A stretch of DNA of 64,000 nucleotides from Shimia ponticola (GCF_007995215.1 NZ_VCDK01000006.1:584125-648124); one strand, 5' to 3'. Counted from the first letter of the stretch, positions 33,949 through 43,315 are shown. Numbers and translations are program-made. Notes: generated from the sequence alone by a model not told the origin.

Positions 33949-35577
33949 TCAGGCCATCTCTTTGGCCTGCGTGCGTAGTTCAAACTTCTGGATTTTGCCC
34001 GTGGATGTCTTTGGCAATTCCTGGAAAACCACCATCTTGGGTGTCTTAAAACCGGCCAGACGTTCACGCGCAAAGGCGATGAGTTCCTTGTCCGTGACCT
34101 CCGCGCCGTCCTTGAGTTCGACGAATGCACAGGGCACCTCGCCCCATTTGTCGTCGGGCTTTGCGACAACTGCACATAGCGACACGGCGGGGTGGTGCAT
34201 CAGGATGCCTTCGACCTCGACCGAGGACACGTTTTCGCCGCCTGAGATGATGATATCCTTCGCGCGGTCCGCGATCTGGATATAGCTGTTGGGGTGTTGC
34301 AGCGCGATGTCGCCCGAGTGGAAATAACCGCCTGCAAAGGCTTCTTCGGTCGCTTCGGGGTTCTTGAGATACCCTTTCATGACGGAATTGCCGCGCATAA
34401 CGATTTCCCCGGTCGCCTGACCGTCCTGCGGAATCTGTGTCATGTCTGATGAGACGACAGTGATGTCCTCCATCATAGGGAAGGCGACGCCCTGCTGTGC
34501 TTTGATCGAGGCCTTTTCGTCAGGGGCCATTGTGTCCCAATCGCCGTCCCAAAGGCATTCGGTGACGTGGCCGTAGGTTTCCGTCAGGCCGTAGACCTGA
34601 GTGACGTTGAAGCCGAGTTTCTCGATGGCAGCGAGGGTTGCTGCGGCCGGCGGTGCGCCTGCGGTGAAGACTTCGACTGTGTGATCAAAGGGACGACGGC
34701 TGTCTTCAGGTGCGTTGACGATCAGGTTCAAGACAATAGGTGCACCGCCGAAATGCGTGACGCCGTGATCGGCAATGGCGTCATAGATGGCGTTGGGGGT
34801 GATATCGCGGCAGCAGACAACGGTGCCGCCAAGGACGGGCATCATCCAGCTGTGGTTCCACCCATTGCAGTGGAACAGTGGCACGATGGCAAGGAACTTG
34901 GGGTTCAGCGTCATGCGCCAGCTGATGACCGTGCCCATGGTCATCAGGTAGGCCCCGCGATGGTGGTAAACGACGCCCTTGGGCCGGCCCGTGGTGCCCG
35001 AAGTATAGTTCAGCGCGAGGCTTTCCCATTCATCCTCTGGCATGATCCAGTTGAAATCCGCATCGCCGGTCGAAAGGACCTCTTCGTATTCCGGATAGCG
35101 CCCGGTGGCCGGAAAACCTGCCCCCGCATCGGCGACCTCGATGATTTTTGGGGCGTCACCTTGCATGGCGTCGATCGCGGCTTCGGCGAGGTCCATGAAT
35201 TGGGTATCGACCAACACGACCTTGGCTTCGCCATGGTCGAAAATGTAGGCCACGGTCGCCACATCGAGGCGGATGTTGATTGTGTTTAATACAGCGCCGG
35301 TGGCAGGCACGGCAAAATGTGCCTCGACCTGTGCCGGAATGTTTGGAAGCAGAGTGGCGACCACGTCCCCCGGTTTGACACCCATGCCGACCAGCGCAGA
35401 GGCCATGCGGGTCACCCGGGTGTGGTAGTCGGCGTAGGTGGTTTCCTTGTCCTGATAGACCAACGCGGTCTTCTTTGGGAACACCTTGGCCGCACGACGC
35501 AAATGCGACAGGGGTGTCAGCGGAACGTAATTCGCTGCACGCTTTTCCAGTCCGCGCTCATCCTGCAACCAACCCAT
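33949..35577 (-). CDS. AMP-dependent acyl-CoA ligase, fatty-acid or DmdB-like
   Basis: 542 residues of the ANL superfamily. ALNYTSGTTGRPKGVVYHHR is the nucleotide loop, QVYGLTETYGH the A5 motif, GYFHSGDIALQHPNSYIQIA the hinge, and LPKTSTGKIQKFELR holds the catalytic lysine. The N-terminal GLEKRAANYVPLTPLSHLRR pattern recalls roseobacter ligases that include the DMSP-pathway enzyme DmdB, but medium-chain fatty-acid ligases share it. Proximity to the beta-oxidation block 2 kb away supports an acyl-CoA supply role. It is divergent from the EamA gene with 38 bases between starts. Confidence 0.9.
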   Translation of the reverse strand: MGWLQDERGLEKRAANYVPLTPLSHLRRAAKVFPKKTALVYQDKETTYADYHTRVTRMASALVGMGVKPGDVVATLLPNIPAQVEAHFAVPATGAVLNTINIRLDVATVAYIFDHGEAKVVLVDTQFMDLAEAAIDAMQGDAPKIIEVADAGAGFPATGRYPEYEEVLSTGDADFNWIMPEDEWESLALNYTSGTTGRPKGVVYHHRGAYLMTMGTVISWRMTLNPKFLAIVPLFHCNGWNHSWMMPVLGGTVVCCRDITPNAIYDAIADHGVTHFGGAPIVLNLIVNAPEDSRRPFDHTVEVFTAGAPPAAATLAAIEKLGFNVTQVYGLTETYGHVTECLWDGDWDTMAPDEKASIKAQQGVAFPMMEDITVVSSDMTQIPQDGQATGEIVMRGNSVMKGYLKNPEATEEAFAGGYFHSGDIALQHPNSYIQIADRAKDIIISGGENVSSVEVEGILMHHPAVSLCAVVAKPDDKWGEVPCAFVELKDGAEVTDKELIAFARERLAGFKTPKMVVFQELPKTSTGKIQKFELRTQAKEMA

Positions 35578-35615
35578 GTGACCCTCCCGTTGATCTTTGG
35601 CTTTGATGTGTCGTT

Positions 35616-36551
35616 ATGAGGCTTGCGACGCCAAAGTCAAAGCGCGAAAAGGCGGCTGTGTTGACGCGTACTGAAATGGTTTCTCAGCCGATGACGGCAG
35701 CCGGTCTTACTGTTGGGGCCATGTTTCTGATTGCGGTCAGCGACAACGGCACTCCGGCGGTCGCGGAGCATATCGGTCTTTGGCAGTTTCATTATTTACG
35801 GTCGTCCATAGCGCTCGCTGTTCTGGCGGCGATGGCAAGTGTTCTTGGCTGGTCTCTAGCGCCCGCAAACTGGCGCGGTGTCACCGCCCGAGGCGGGCTG
35901 CACGCCATTGCTATGGTGATCTATTTTGGTTGCGCCGCCTTTCTGCCGGTGACGCAGGTTTTGGCAGCCTTGTTCACAGCGCCGTTGTTCCTGCTTCTTT
36001 TGGGGGTGTTCGAAGGCAAACGGCCCGATGCCGGTCGCTTTGGGCTGACACTGCTTGGCTTCATGGGGTGTCTGGCCGTGGTTCAACCGGATTTCTCGAC
36101 GCTGGGCCTGATATCTGCCGCCTCTTTTGTCGCCGCGATCTTTTACGGGTTGGGCAATTCGGTCACCTCAACGTGGTGCCGGGATGAAAGCCCTTGGGTC
36201 ATGGTTGGCGTTTACCTCGCGATCCTTGCCTTAGTCGGGGCCATCGGGTTGCTGCTGACACCAGGCGGCGACAGTTTTCTGACACGGTCTTGGGTGCAGC
36301 CGCCGCGCCATGTCTGGTTCATCCTTATCGGACAGGCTGTTGCATCCTTGATTGCGTTGGCGATGCTGACGCGGGCCTATCAATTGGCGACACCGACCTT
36401 CACCGGCGCGTGGGAGTATTCTGTTCTGATCCTCGCAGCGATCGTTGGATATGTTCTGTGGGGACAAACCGTTAATTTCGCAGCGGTGTTGGGCATCTGT
36501 ACGATCCTGATCACGGGCTTTGTGCTGGCGTTAAGGGGGGATCCAACGTGA
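35616..36551 (+). CDS. EamA-type drug/metabolite transporter
   Basis: 311 residues with ten predicted membrane helices in two EamA repeats, for example GLTVGAMFLIAVSDNGTPAV, FLPVTQVLAALFTAPLFLLL and AGLGICTILITG-like final helices. PVTQVLAALFTAPLFLLLLG is the classic EamA core. Export or uptake of a small metabolite is expected; direction and substrate are open. ATG 35616 has no good ribosome site; ATG 35679 or 35694 would also give a full transporter. Its stop overlaps the GTG of the sulfotransferase gene. Confidence 0.85.
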   Translation: MRLATPKSKREKAAVLTRTEMVSQPMTAAGLTVGAMFLIAVSDNGTPAVAEHIGLWQFHYLRSSIALAVLAAMASVLGWSLAPANWRGVTARGGLHAIAMVIYFGCAAFLPVTQVLAALFTAPLFLLLLGVFEGKRPDAGRFGLTLLGFMGCLAVVQPDFSTLGLISAASFVAAIFYGLGNSVTSTWCRDESPWVMVGVYLAILALVGAIGLLLTPGGDSFLTRSWVQPPRHVWFILIGQAVASLIALAMLTRAYQLATPTFTGAWEYSVLILAAIVGYVLWGQTVNFAAVLGICTILITGFVLALRGDPT

Positions 36552-37201
36552 TCCTGTCGCGTGGGCGCGGCTATCTGTTCATCCATATCCCCAAGACCGG
36601 GGGCACGTCGCTTGCGCTTGCGCTAGAAGAGCGGGCCAAGGCGGATGATGAAATGCTTGGTGACACACCCAAAGCCCGCAAACGGCGCGGGCGGTTGAAG
36701 GGGGTAGAGGTCGCCGGGCGTCTTTGGAAACATTCGACGTTGCGAGATCTGCGAGGTTTGGTCACCGAAGATGATCTCGACACACTGTTCATCGTGACAC
36801 TTGTGAGGAACCCGTGGGATCGCTGTGTCAGTTATTATCATTGGCTTCGTGATCAGACCTTTGATCATCCAGCGGTTAGCCTTGCCAAAGCAGAGGCTTT
36901 CAAGGGTTTCCTGACAAGCGCGCATACACAAGCTACGCTGCGCTCCAACCCATATGCAAGCTACGTCACGGACTGGCACGGTCAGCACCGCTGTGGGTGT
37001 TATATCCGGCTTGAGCACCTTGCAGATGATTTGCAGGCATTTGAGGATCATCTGGGCTTTGCCCTCAACGTGCCGCACGTGAACCAATCAGAGCGTGAAA
37101 GCGACTATCGCGCTGCCTATGACGATTCGACACGCGATTTGATCGGCGAGATTTGCGCCGATGACATTGCGCGCTTTGGCTACAAATTCGATTCAGATTA
37201 G
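36548..37201 (+). CDS. Sulfotransferase family protein
   Basis: 217 residues. The PAPS 5'-phosphosulfate loop is FIHIPKTGGTSLALAL near residue 12, and the 3'-phosphate motif is VTLVRNPWDRCVSYYHWLRD near residue 85. The C-terminal part (YIRLEHLADDLQAFEDHLG) is typical of bacterial Sulfotransfer_2 proteins acting on lipids or polysaccharides. It starts with GTG inside the transporter stop (GTGA), so the two are coupled: the transporter may move the acceptor or the sulfated product, which is an inference. Confidence 0.88.
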   Translation: MILSRGRGYLFIHIPKTGGTSLALALEERAKADDEMLGDTPKARKRRGRLKGVEVAGRLWKHSTLRDLRGLVTEDDLDTLFIVTLVRNPWDRCVSYYHWLRDQTFDHPAVSLAKAEAFKGFLTSAHTQATLRSNPYASYVTDWHGQHRCGCYIRLEHLADDLQAFEDHLGFALNVPHVNQSERESDYRAAYDDSTRDLIGEICADDIARFGYKFDSD

Positions 37202-37803
37202 GGCCGTTTTTTAAAACAATTCAGGCCCATCACTGGCGATTGACCTGCCTCAGGCATCAATGCCGCAAACATGCCGAAATGCGGGCCAAGGTCTGACGCA
37301 GCCCAAGAGCCAAGTATGCCTGTCGCCCAAGCTGCCCGGGCGAATTGTTTTGATAATGAGTTTGCAAGGGAGAGGACCATGTTTCAGCGGATTTGCGCGA
37401 TGCATTGGCCCTTGCACGTCATGGTCATGACGTCGTCGCCGGGCAGAGCATGCTTATCATCAGTGCGCGGCGCGCTTGGGAATGAGAGGCCCCAAAGCGC
37501 GCCCGCTGATGACGGGTTTGCCCGGTCGGCTTGGTTTGGGCGTTTGTCCGAACCAGCCACACCGGGGTCCGACGTGTCTGCCGGCCCACTGCTTGCGCAA
37601 TTGACCGCGCAGAAGGTGTCACAGCAGAGAACCCCGACACCCCATGTCAGACCCCATTGGGCCAGAGGTCATACCCCACTATCGGCAGATGAGCCGACGC
37701 CATGACCTGATGGCCCGCTGTCCCTGTACTTGCAGGTGGATTGGGCAAAAAAGGGGCGGTCCCTGATCGGGACCGCCCCACCATCATTCAGATGTCAGCC
37801 GGT
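37202..37803. other. Gene-poor stretch between sulfotransferase and fadJ
   Basis: 602 bases. It holds an imperfect inverted repeat near 37457-37512 (arms around TCATCAG and GCGCGCTT) and, at its right end, the fadJ terminator. A 144-codon plus-strand frame at 37271-37705 has no familiar sequence and irregular composition. I see no RNA gene. It may be the remains of a decayed gene. Confidence 0.45.
37747..37779 (-). terminator. Rho-independent terminator after fadJ
   Basis: GGGGCGGTCCC (37753-37763) and GGGACCGCCCC (37769-37779) pair perfectly around TGATC. On the minus strand the stem is followed by TTTTTTGCCC, a textbook terminator 24 bases past the fadJ stop. Confidence 0.93.
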
Positions 37804-39999
37804 TTATTCAGCCGCAATCGCCGGTTGGAAGCGGCTGTAAAAGGTCTCAGACCCGTCGGCCAAATCCTTGAGCAACTGAGGTGTCGCGAAGCGGTCGCCG
37901 TAGCGTTCGGTCAGCTCTGCGGTGCGCTCGACAGCGTAATCCGCGCCAATCATGTCGAGCCATGACAGTGGACCGCCGGACCACGGGGCAAAGCCCCATG
38001 CAAGGATCGCGCCCACGTCACCTTCGCGGATGTCCATCAGCACATCTTCTTCCAGCGCGCGGACTGCTTCGAGCGACTGGATCATCAGAAGGCGATGTTG
38101 CACTTCGATCAGGTCGGGTTGCTCGTCGGCCACTGGGTATTTGGCCGCGAGACCTTCCCACAGGCCCTGACGTTTGCCCTTTTCATCGTAGTTGTAGAAG
38201 CCCGCGTTCGACTTGCGGCCAAGACGGCCCTCGTCGAACATCCAGAAGATGACTTCGTCGACTTCGCCATCTGGATAGGCGTCGCCCATCGCGGCCTTGG
38301 TCGCCTTGGCGATCTTGGCCCCCAGATCAATCGAGGTTTCATCAACAAGCTGCAGTGGCCCCAACGGCATGCCGACCATACGCGCTGCGTTCTCGATCAA
38401 GGCAGGTTCAACACCTTCCTTCACCATGCGGATGCCTTCGTTGATGTAGGGGATGATGCAGCGGTTGCAGTAGAAGAACCGCGCATCGTTCACGACGATA
38501 GGTGTCTTGCGGATTTGGCGCACGTAATCCAGCGCCTTGGCGGTTGCTCGGTCGCCGGTTTCCGCGCCTTTGATGATCTCGACCAGCATCATCGACTGCA
38601 CTGGGCTAAAGAAGTGGATGCCGATGAACTGATCCGGTTTGTCCGACGCCTTGGCCAACTCGCTGATTGGCAAGGTCGAGGTGTTGGTGGCGAAGATGCA
38701 GTCATCGCCCACGACCTTGAGCACGTTCTTTGTGACTTCGGCTTTGACGCCCGGATCCTCGAACACGGCCTCGATGATCAGATCACAGCCTTCGAGCGCG
38801 GCATAATCGGTCGTCGCGTTGATGCGCGCGAGATTTTCGTCCTTTTTCTCTGGCGTGATCTTCTTGCGGCTGATGCCTTTATCGAAATAGTCGGCTGCGT
38901 AGGCTTTGCCTTTGTCGGCCGCTTCCTGTTTTTGGTCGATCAGCACAACGTCGATGCCAGCCATTGCCGATACCAACGCGATGCCCGCGCCCATCATGCC
39001 CGCGCCCATGACGCCGACCTTTTTGACCGATTGATCCGGCACTCCGGCAGGACGCACAGCGCCTTTGTCCAGCGCCTCTTTGTTGATGAAAAGGCTGCGG
39101 ATCATGGCAGAGGAACTTGGGTTCATCAGCACGTTCGTGAACCAGCGTGCCTCGATTTTGACAGCGGTATCAAACGGCACCATCGCGCCTTCGTAAACCG
39201 CGCTCAGCAGGGCCTTGGCTGCAGGGTAGACACCCATCGTATTGCCGTTGACCATCGCGGAGGCACCCACAAAGGTCATGAAACCGGCGGGGTGGTACGG
39301 CGCACCACCGGGCATTTTCCAGCCCTTCTCATCCCAAGGTTTCACGATTTTCGGCTCGGACAGCACCCACTCTCTTGCCGCTGCGACCGGATCATCGACG
39401 ACCTCGTGGATCAGACCAGAAGACTTGGCTTTCTTTGGGTCCAGCATTTTGCCTTCGAGCAGGATCGGGGCCGCCGCCATCGCACCCAGCATCCGGCTGA
39501 CACGCGTGGTGCCGCCTGCGCCGGGGAAGATGCCGACCTTGATCTCTGGCAGGCCAATCTTGGCCTTTGGGTTGTCGGCACAGAAAATACGGTGACAGGC
39601 CAGCGGCAATTCCAAACCGATGCCCAGCGCGGTGCCGGGCAGGGCGGCCGCAATAGGCTTGCCGCCCTTGTTGGTTTTCGCGTCCATACCCGCGCGTTCG
39701 ATTTTGCGGAGCAGGTGGTGGATATCCATGATGCCGTCGAACAGACCCTTGGCCGGGTTGTCGCCTGCCATGTCCTTCATCTTGGCGATGATGTTGAGGT
39801 CCATCCCACCGGCAAAGCTTCCTTTCTTGCCGGATGTGATCACCGCGCCCTTGATGGCGTCATCCGACAGAACCTGGTCGATCATCTTGTCGAGATCGAG
39901 AAAGCCCTGTTCGTTCATCACGTTCATGGATTTGCCCTGGGTATCCCAGGTGATCATTGCGACGCCGTCGGCGTCCACGTTCATGCTGAAATCAGACAT
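37804..39999 (-). CDS. fadJ: Bifunctional enoyl-CoA hydratase / 3-hydroxyacyl-CoA dehydrogenase
   Basis: Alpha subunit of the fatty-acid oxidation complex, 731 residues. The crotonase domain (1-190) shows SGKKGSFAGGMDLNII and LGIGLELPLACHRIF; the NAD-binding domain starts with VGVMGAGMMGAGIALVSAMA near 330; the C-terminal domain includes GIHFFSPVQSMMLVEIIKGA and KTPIVVNDARFFYCNRCI. Together they hydrate enoyl-CoA and oxidise 3-hydroxyacyl-CoA. The thiolase that completes the cycle is at 41149-42360, separated by two NTF2-like genes. FadB and FadJ cannot be told apart here. Confidence 0.95.
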   Translation of the reverse strand: MSDFSMNVDADGVAMITWDTQGKSMNVMNEQGFLDLDKMIDQVLSDDAIKGAVITSGKKGSFAGGMDLNIIAKMKDMAGDNPAKGLFDGIMDIHHLLRKIERAGMDAKTNKGGKPIAAALPGTALGIGLELPLACHRIFCADNPKAKIGLPEIKVGIFPGAGGTTRVSRMLGAMAAAPILLEGKMLDPKKAKSSGLIHEVVDDPVAAAREWVLSEPKIVKPWDEKGWKMPGGAPYHPAGFMTFVGASAMVNGNTMGVYPAAKALLSAVYEGAMVPFDTAVKIEARWFTNVLMNPSSSAMIRSLFINKEALDKGAVRPAGVPDQSVKKVGVMGAGMMGAGIALVSAMAGIDVVLIDQKQEAADKGKAYAADYFDKGISRKKITPEKKDENLARINATTDYAALEGCDLIIEAVFEDPGVKAEVTKNVLKVVGDDCIFATNTSTLPISELAKASDKPDQFIGIHFFSPVQSMMLVEIIKGAETGDRATAKALDYVRQIRKTPIVVNDARFFYCNRCIIPYINEGIRMVKEGVEPALIENAARMVGMPLGPLQLVDETSIDLGAKIAKATKAAMGDAYPDGEVDEVIFWMFDEGRLGRKSNAGFYNYDEKGKRQGLWEGLAAKYPVADEQPDLIEVQHRLLMIQSLEAVRALEEDVLMDIREGDVGAILAWGFAPWSGGPLSWLDMIGADYAVERTAELTERYGDRFATPQLLKDLADGSETFYSRFQPAIAAE

Positions 40000-40091
40000 C
40001 TTTGGTTCCTGTCTTGCGAATGGCTTAGATTGATTGCCATCCTGTGTGGGTCTTTGAAGGTTGCGCCTCCATGACCCACAGTTCGTGCAAG

Positions 40092-40574
40092 TCAGGACGC
40101 GATTTGTTGTCGTCTTTCGATGGCCGTTTCGCTCACCAAGCCATCAGCGATTTGAAGGGCATCAAACGGCCAGGTGCCGATCTCGAGCGCGTTCGTGACT
40201 TCGGCAATTTTCCAACCGGTCTCGCCGCGCTCAAGGATAAGTCGGCTGGCAATGGGGTCCGCTTGAGCAACACCATCCGCCATCATGTAAGCCACATGGT
40301 GACCACGGATTTTGTTCTCGGTCAGAAACTCTGCGCATTCGACGACGCGTTGGATTCGCTCAGCGCCAAATTGAACAAGTGTCTCCCGCAAGCCGTCCAT
40401 GACCGCGATATGCTGTTCCCGCGTGGTGACGTAAAAGTCCTTCTTCTCAGTGTGGACTTTGTGTGGGAACTCTACGATCTCACACCATAAGTCTGCGTCT
40501 CGCAGGTTTATGGCATGATCCATCTTGTTCAGAATGTCGTTGTAAACACGAAAGGCTGGCACCGTACACCTCAT
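40092..40574 (-). CDS. NTF2/SnoaL-like protein in the beta-oxidation block
   Basis: 160 residues from ATG 40574; ATG 40622 would add 16. The pattern INLRDADLWCEIVEFPHKVH, then TTREQHIAVMDGLRETLVQF, then ERIQRVVECAEFLTENKIRG is that of a cone-shaped NTF2-like fold, and residue order matches the next gene (LLDGDFAMWSRSVMLPFTFV). Such folds bind small hydrophobic ligands or act as isomerases. It has no catalytic motif that I can name. Its place between fadJ and the thiolase is unusual for this operon type. Confidence 0.65.
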   Translation of the reverse strand: MRCTVPAFRVYNDILNKMDHAINLRDADLWCEIVEFPHKVHTEKKDFYVTTREQHIAVMDGLRETLVQFGAERIQRVVECAEFLTENKIRGHHVAYMMADGVAQADPIASRLILERGETGWKIAEVTNALEIGTWPFDALQIADGLVSETAIERRQQIAS

Positions 40575-40674
40575 AGCTAACGCCAAGTAAGATGCGTGGT
40601 TGAGGCTGACTGAGTCAAGCATCTCAGCTAGTCGATCACCTCTGTCTAATCTCCTCTTCTAGTTGGGATTTGGT

Positions 40675-41145
40675 TTAGCCAAGACGCTGGTGTTTTGGTT
40701 CGCGCGCGTGAAAAGGGATGATTTTCCCATTCTCGTTTTGTGCAAACTCAGACCAGTTTTGAGCTCCAACAGCCCCCATAATTGCCATGGCTTTCCACGC
40801 GCCATTGCGAAATTGCAAAGTTGCCGTTGACGTGTATGGCGCGATTATGTCGTCGGATCCGCTCAGGAGTTCGGTCGAAAACCGTGCGATCAGGTGTGTT
40901 GGGCTGACATGGTCAATCGAAATGACGTTACGTCGGATTTCGGTCACGCCATGTTCGGCGAGCAGACCAACAAACGTGTCGAAATCCGAGCGCAAGTCAT
41001 CCCAAGCTTCATACTGTTTGGACCCCGAGCGGCTCACAAAGGTGAACGGGAGCATGACCGAGCGTGACCACATTGCAAAATCCCCATCCAGCAATGCCTG
41101 TGCGCTGCGGTTGAGAGTTGCTTTGATAACGCTCGGGGTGCTCAT
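40675..41145 (-). CDS. NTF2/SnoaL-like protein, paralogue of the neighbour
   Basis: 156 residues. ALLDGDFAMWSRSVMLPFTF, YEAWDDLRSDFDTFVGLLAE and VTEIRRNVISIDHVSPTHLI align in order with the gene at 40092-40574, so the two arose by duplication. The C-terminal strands (TATLQFRNGAWKAMAIMGAV) complete the NTF2 sheet. It starts 3 bases after the thiolase stop, hence transcribed with it. Function unknown; a ligand-binding or dehydratase-like part in acyl-CoA metabolism is possible. Confidence 0.68.
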   Translation of the reverse strand: MSTPSVIKATLNRSAQALLDGDFAMWSRSVMLPFTFVSRSGSKQYEAWDDLRSDFDTFVGLLAEHGVTEIRRNVISIDHVSPTHLIARFSTELLSGSDDIIAPYTSTATLQFRNGAWKAMAIMGAVGAQNWSEFAQNENGKIIPFHAREPKHQRLG

Positions 41146-41148
41146 GAC

Positions 41149-42360
41149 TTAGACGCGCTCCAGAACGGTTGCTGCGCCCATGCCCGACGCGATGCAAAGC
41201 GTCGCCATGCCGGTTTCCTTGTCGCTGCGTTCCATCTCATCCAGCAAGGTGCCGATGATGATCGAACCGGTAGCACCCAGAGGGTGACCCATGGCAATCG
41301 CGCCTCCGTTCACGTTGACCTTGGCGGGATCAACGTCGAAGGCCTGCTGGAACCGCAGAACGACGGAGGCAAAGGCCTCGTTGACTTCGAACAGGTCGAT
41401 GTCGCTGATGTCCATGCCAAGCTCGCGCAGGACCTTTTCGGTCACCGGTACGGGGCCGGTCAGGTTGATGGTTGGGTCGGAGCCGATCTTGGCTGTGTGC
41501 TTGATCCGCGCGCGGGGTGTGAGCCCCCACTTTTCGCCGAACTCCTTCGACCCGATAAGCACAGCCGCTGATCCGTCAACGATGCCAGACGAGTTCCCGG
41601 CGTGGTGGATGTGATTGATCTTTTCCAGATGCGGGTACTTCATCAGCGCAACCTTGTCGAAGCCGGGCATGACTTCCCCTTGGTCCTTGAAGGCCGCTTT
41701 GAGCGCGCCAAGCGACTGCATGTCCGTGCCGCGGCGGATGTATTCATCTTCGGCCAGGATTGGCAGACCGTTCTGATCGACGATTGGAACGATGGATTTG
41801 GCAAAGCGACCTTCGTCCCACGCTTGAGCCGCGCGGCGTTGGCTTTCGACTGACAGTGCGTCCGCGTCATCGCGGGTAAAGCCGTATTCGGTCGCGATCA
41901 GGTCTGCGCCGATACCCTGCGGCACGAAATACTGCTCCATCGCGAGCGACGGGTCGGCGGCAATGGCCGCACCATCCGCGCCCATAGGGACGCGGCTCAT
42001 CATCTCCACGCCGCCTGCAATATAGGCCTCGCCCGCTCCAGCGCGGACTTGGTTGGCGGCAAGGTTCACGGCTTCCATGCCCGAGGCGCAAAAGCGGTTA
42101 ATCGACAGGCCCGGAATGCTTTCGTCCAGATCAGAGCCCAGCACGGCGGTCCGCGCGAGGCAACCGCCTTGCTCCATGACCTGCGTGACGTTGCCCCAGA
42201 TCACGTCCTCAACTGCATGCCCTTCAAGTCCGTTGCGGTCCTTGATGGCGTTTAGCATCTGGATCGACAGGCGCGCCGAGGTGACCTCATGCAGGCTGCC
42301 GTCTTTGCGTCCTTTGCCGCGCGGGGATCGCACGGCGTCATAGATATATGCGTCGGTCAT
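41149..42360 (-). CDS. fadA: Acetyl-CoA C-acyltransferase (thiolase)
   Basis: Cleaves 3-ketoacyl-CoA with CoA in the last step of beta-oxidation. 403 residues. The nucleophilic Cys is in [19 protein letters not shown] near 90, the catalytic His in [18 protein letters not shown] near 357 and the second Cys in [17 protein letters not shown] near the end. The gene lies 13 bases downstream of the glutathione-transferase gene and belongs to the same minus-strand transcript. Degradative (FadA-type) use is favoured by context over biosynthetic PhaA. Confidence 0.94.
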   Translation of the reverse strand: MTDAYIYDAVRSPRGKGRKDGSLHEVTSARLSIQMLNAIKDRNGLEGHAVEDVIWGNVTQVMEQGGCLARTAVLGSDLDESIPGLSINRFCASGMEAVNLAANQVRAGAGEAYIAGGVEMMSRVPMGADGAAIAADPSLAMEQYFVPQGIGADLIATEYGFTRDDADALSVESQRRAAQAWDEGRFAKSIVPIVDQNGLPILAEDEYIRRGTDMQSLGALKAAFKDQGEVMPGFDKVALMKYPHLEKINHIHHAGNSSGIVDGSAAVLIGSKEFGEKWGLTPRARIKHTAKIGSDPTINLTGPVPVTEKVLRELGMDISDIDLFEVNEAFASVVLRFQQAFDVDPAKVNVNGGAIAMGHPLGATGSIIIGTLLDEMERSDKETGMATLCIASGMGAATVLERV

Positions 42361-42373
42361 GTGGGTCCTTTCT

Positions 42374-43006
42374 TTATGCGCGGTCGCTTGGGTGACCGGG
42401 CATCAGGTCGTAGGGATGTTTCCAACCTGGCAGAGCCGCGATGCGATCCAGCCAGGCATTGATGTGGGGCCAGTCGGCGCGATCAAAGCCGAAGGGTTCT
42501 GGGTAATAGAGGTAAGAGCAGCATGAGATATCTGCGATGGTGACGTCACGACCAACAATCCAGTCGCGGCCATCAAGGTGTCTGTTCAGCGTGTCATAGG
42601 CTGCTTTCAGGCGACCTTGCATGAAGCCGATGACCTGCGTGGGGCGTTTGTCTTCGGGAAGAAAATTCATCAGGAAGCGGGTCATGCCAGCCTGAGAGGA
42701 CAGTTTGTGGTTGTCCCACAGCACCCAGCGTAGCACGTCATATTTGTCTTCGGGCGCGCCGCCCAGTCTGTCTGTGGTGTCGACCACCCACTGCTGGATC
42801 ACACCGGACTGGCTAAGCGTCAGATCGCCGGTTTCCAAAACCGGCGCTTCGGCCATTGGGTTCAACTCTCGAAACGCATCCGTGCGGGCCGCGCCTCCAA
42901 AAAAATCGACCTTGACCGGTTGCCACTCAATGCCTGCCAGCTCAAGCGCCAGCGCAGCCTTGTAGGAATTGCCGCTTTCTCCAAAGCAGTGGAGTTTGAC
43001 TGTCAT
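42374..43006 (-). CDS. Glutathione S-transferase family protein
   Basis: 210 residues: a thioredoxin-like N-domain (KLHCFGESGNSYKAALALEL, then AEAPVLETGDLTLSQSGVI with the cis-Pro and Glu-Ser of the glutathione site) and a helical C-domain (DWIVGRDVTIADISCCSYL). Ser13 or Ser10 would replace the usual catalytic residue. ATG 43006 (MTVKLHCFG) is the family start. Glutathione transferases occur inside beta-oxidation operons of other roseobacters, perhaps removing reactive acyl by-products. Confidence 0.9.
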   Translation of the reverse strand: MTVKLHCFGESGNSYKAALALELAGIEWQPVKVDFFGGAARTDAFRELNPMAEAPVLETGDLTLSQSGVIQQWVVDTTDRLGGAPEDKYDVLRWVLWDNHKLSSQAGMTRFLMNFLPEDKRPTQVIGFMQGRLKAAYDTLNRHLDGRDWIVGRDVTIADISCCSYLYYPEPFGFDRADWPHINAWLDRIAALPGWKHPYDLMPGHPSDRA

Positions 43007-43063
43007 CGTGCCCTCCCAGTCACTGATGCCGTACTGGGGGTTTTGCACCCCCAGACCCCCGCA

Positions 43064-43250
43064 GAGTTATTATGGAAAGATGAAGTTAGGGCTTTTTTTA
43101 CCAAGCGCGGCCCAGACTGCCTGCGCGGTACAGGCTGGAGAGTCGATGGCCGTGAAAGGTGAAGCTCTGCTTTTCGGCGTGGCTGCACCCGGTGACTAAG
43201 CGCCGGAAGGTAGAGTGGACCTTCCATCCTTCATCTTTCCATAAAAACTC
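43064..43250. mobile_element. 187-bp element with 22-bp terminal inverted repeats (MITE-like)
   Basis: The ends 43064-43085 and 43229-43250 are reverse complements over 22 bases with one mismatch; the core is TTATGGAAAGATGAAG. The 143-base interior has no gene. Just outside the left end is a hairpin CTGGGGGT/ACCCCCAG. Shorter matches to the outer part (GAGTATTT) occur near 2533-2546 and 15430-15437, so the ends belong to a dispersed family. Confidence 0.65.
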
Positions 43251-43315
43251 CCGCCGGAGGCATCCGGCGTTTGAGGTATGCGGGGCACCCTGAGAAGTGG
43301 GTGCCCCGATTGACG

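Noticed and set aside
37271..37705. A 144-codon plus-strand frame after the sulfotransferase gene
   Set aside because: No domain, no ribosome site, irregular composition, and it crosses an inverted repeat. Kept only as part of the gene-poor region.
38095..40074. A 659-codon plus-strand frame across fadJ
   Set aside because: Antisense to a full FadJ with all motifs. The frame's protein has the His/Arg/Val bias of a shadow frame and no start signal.
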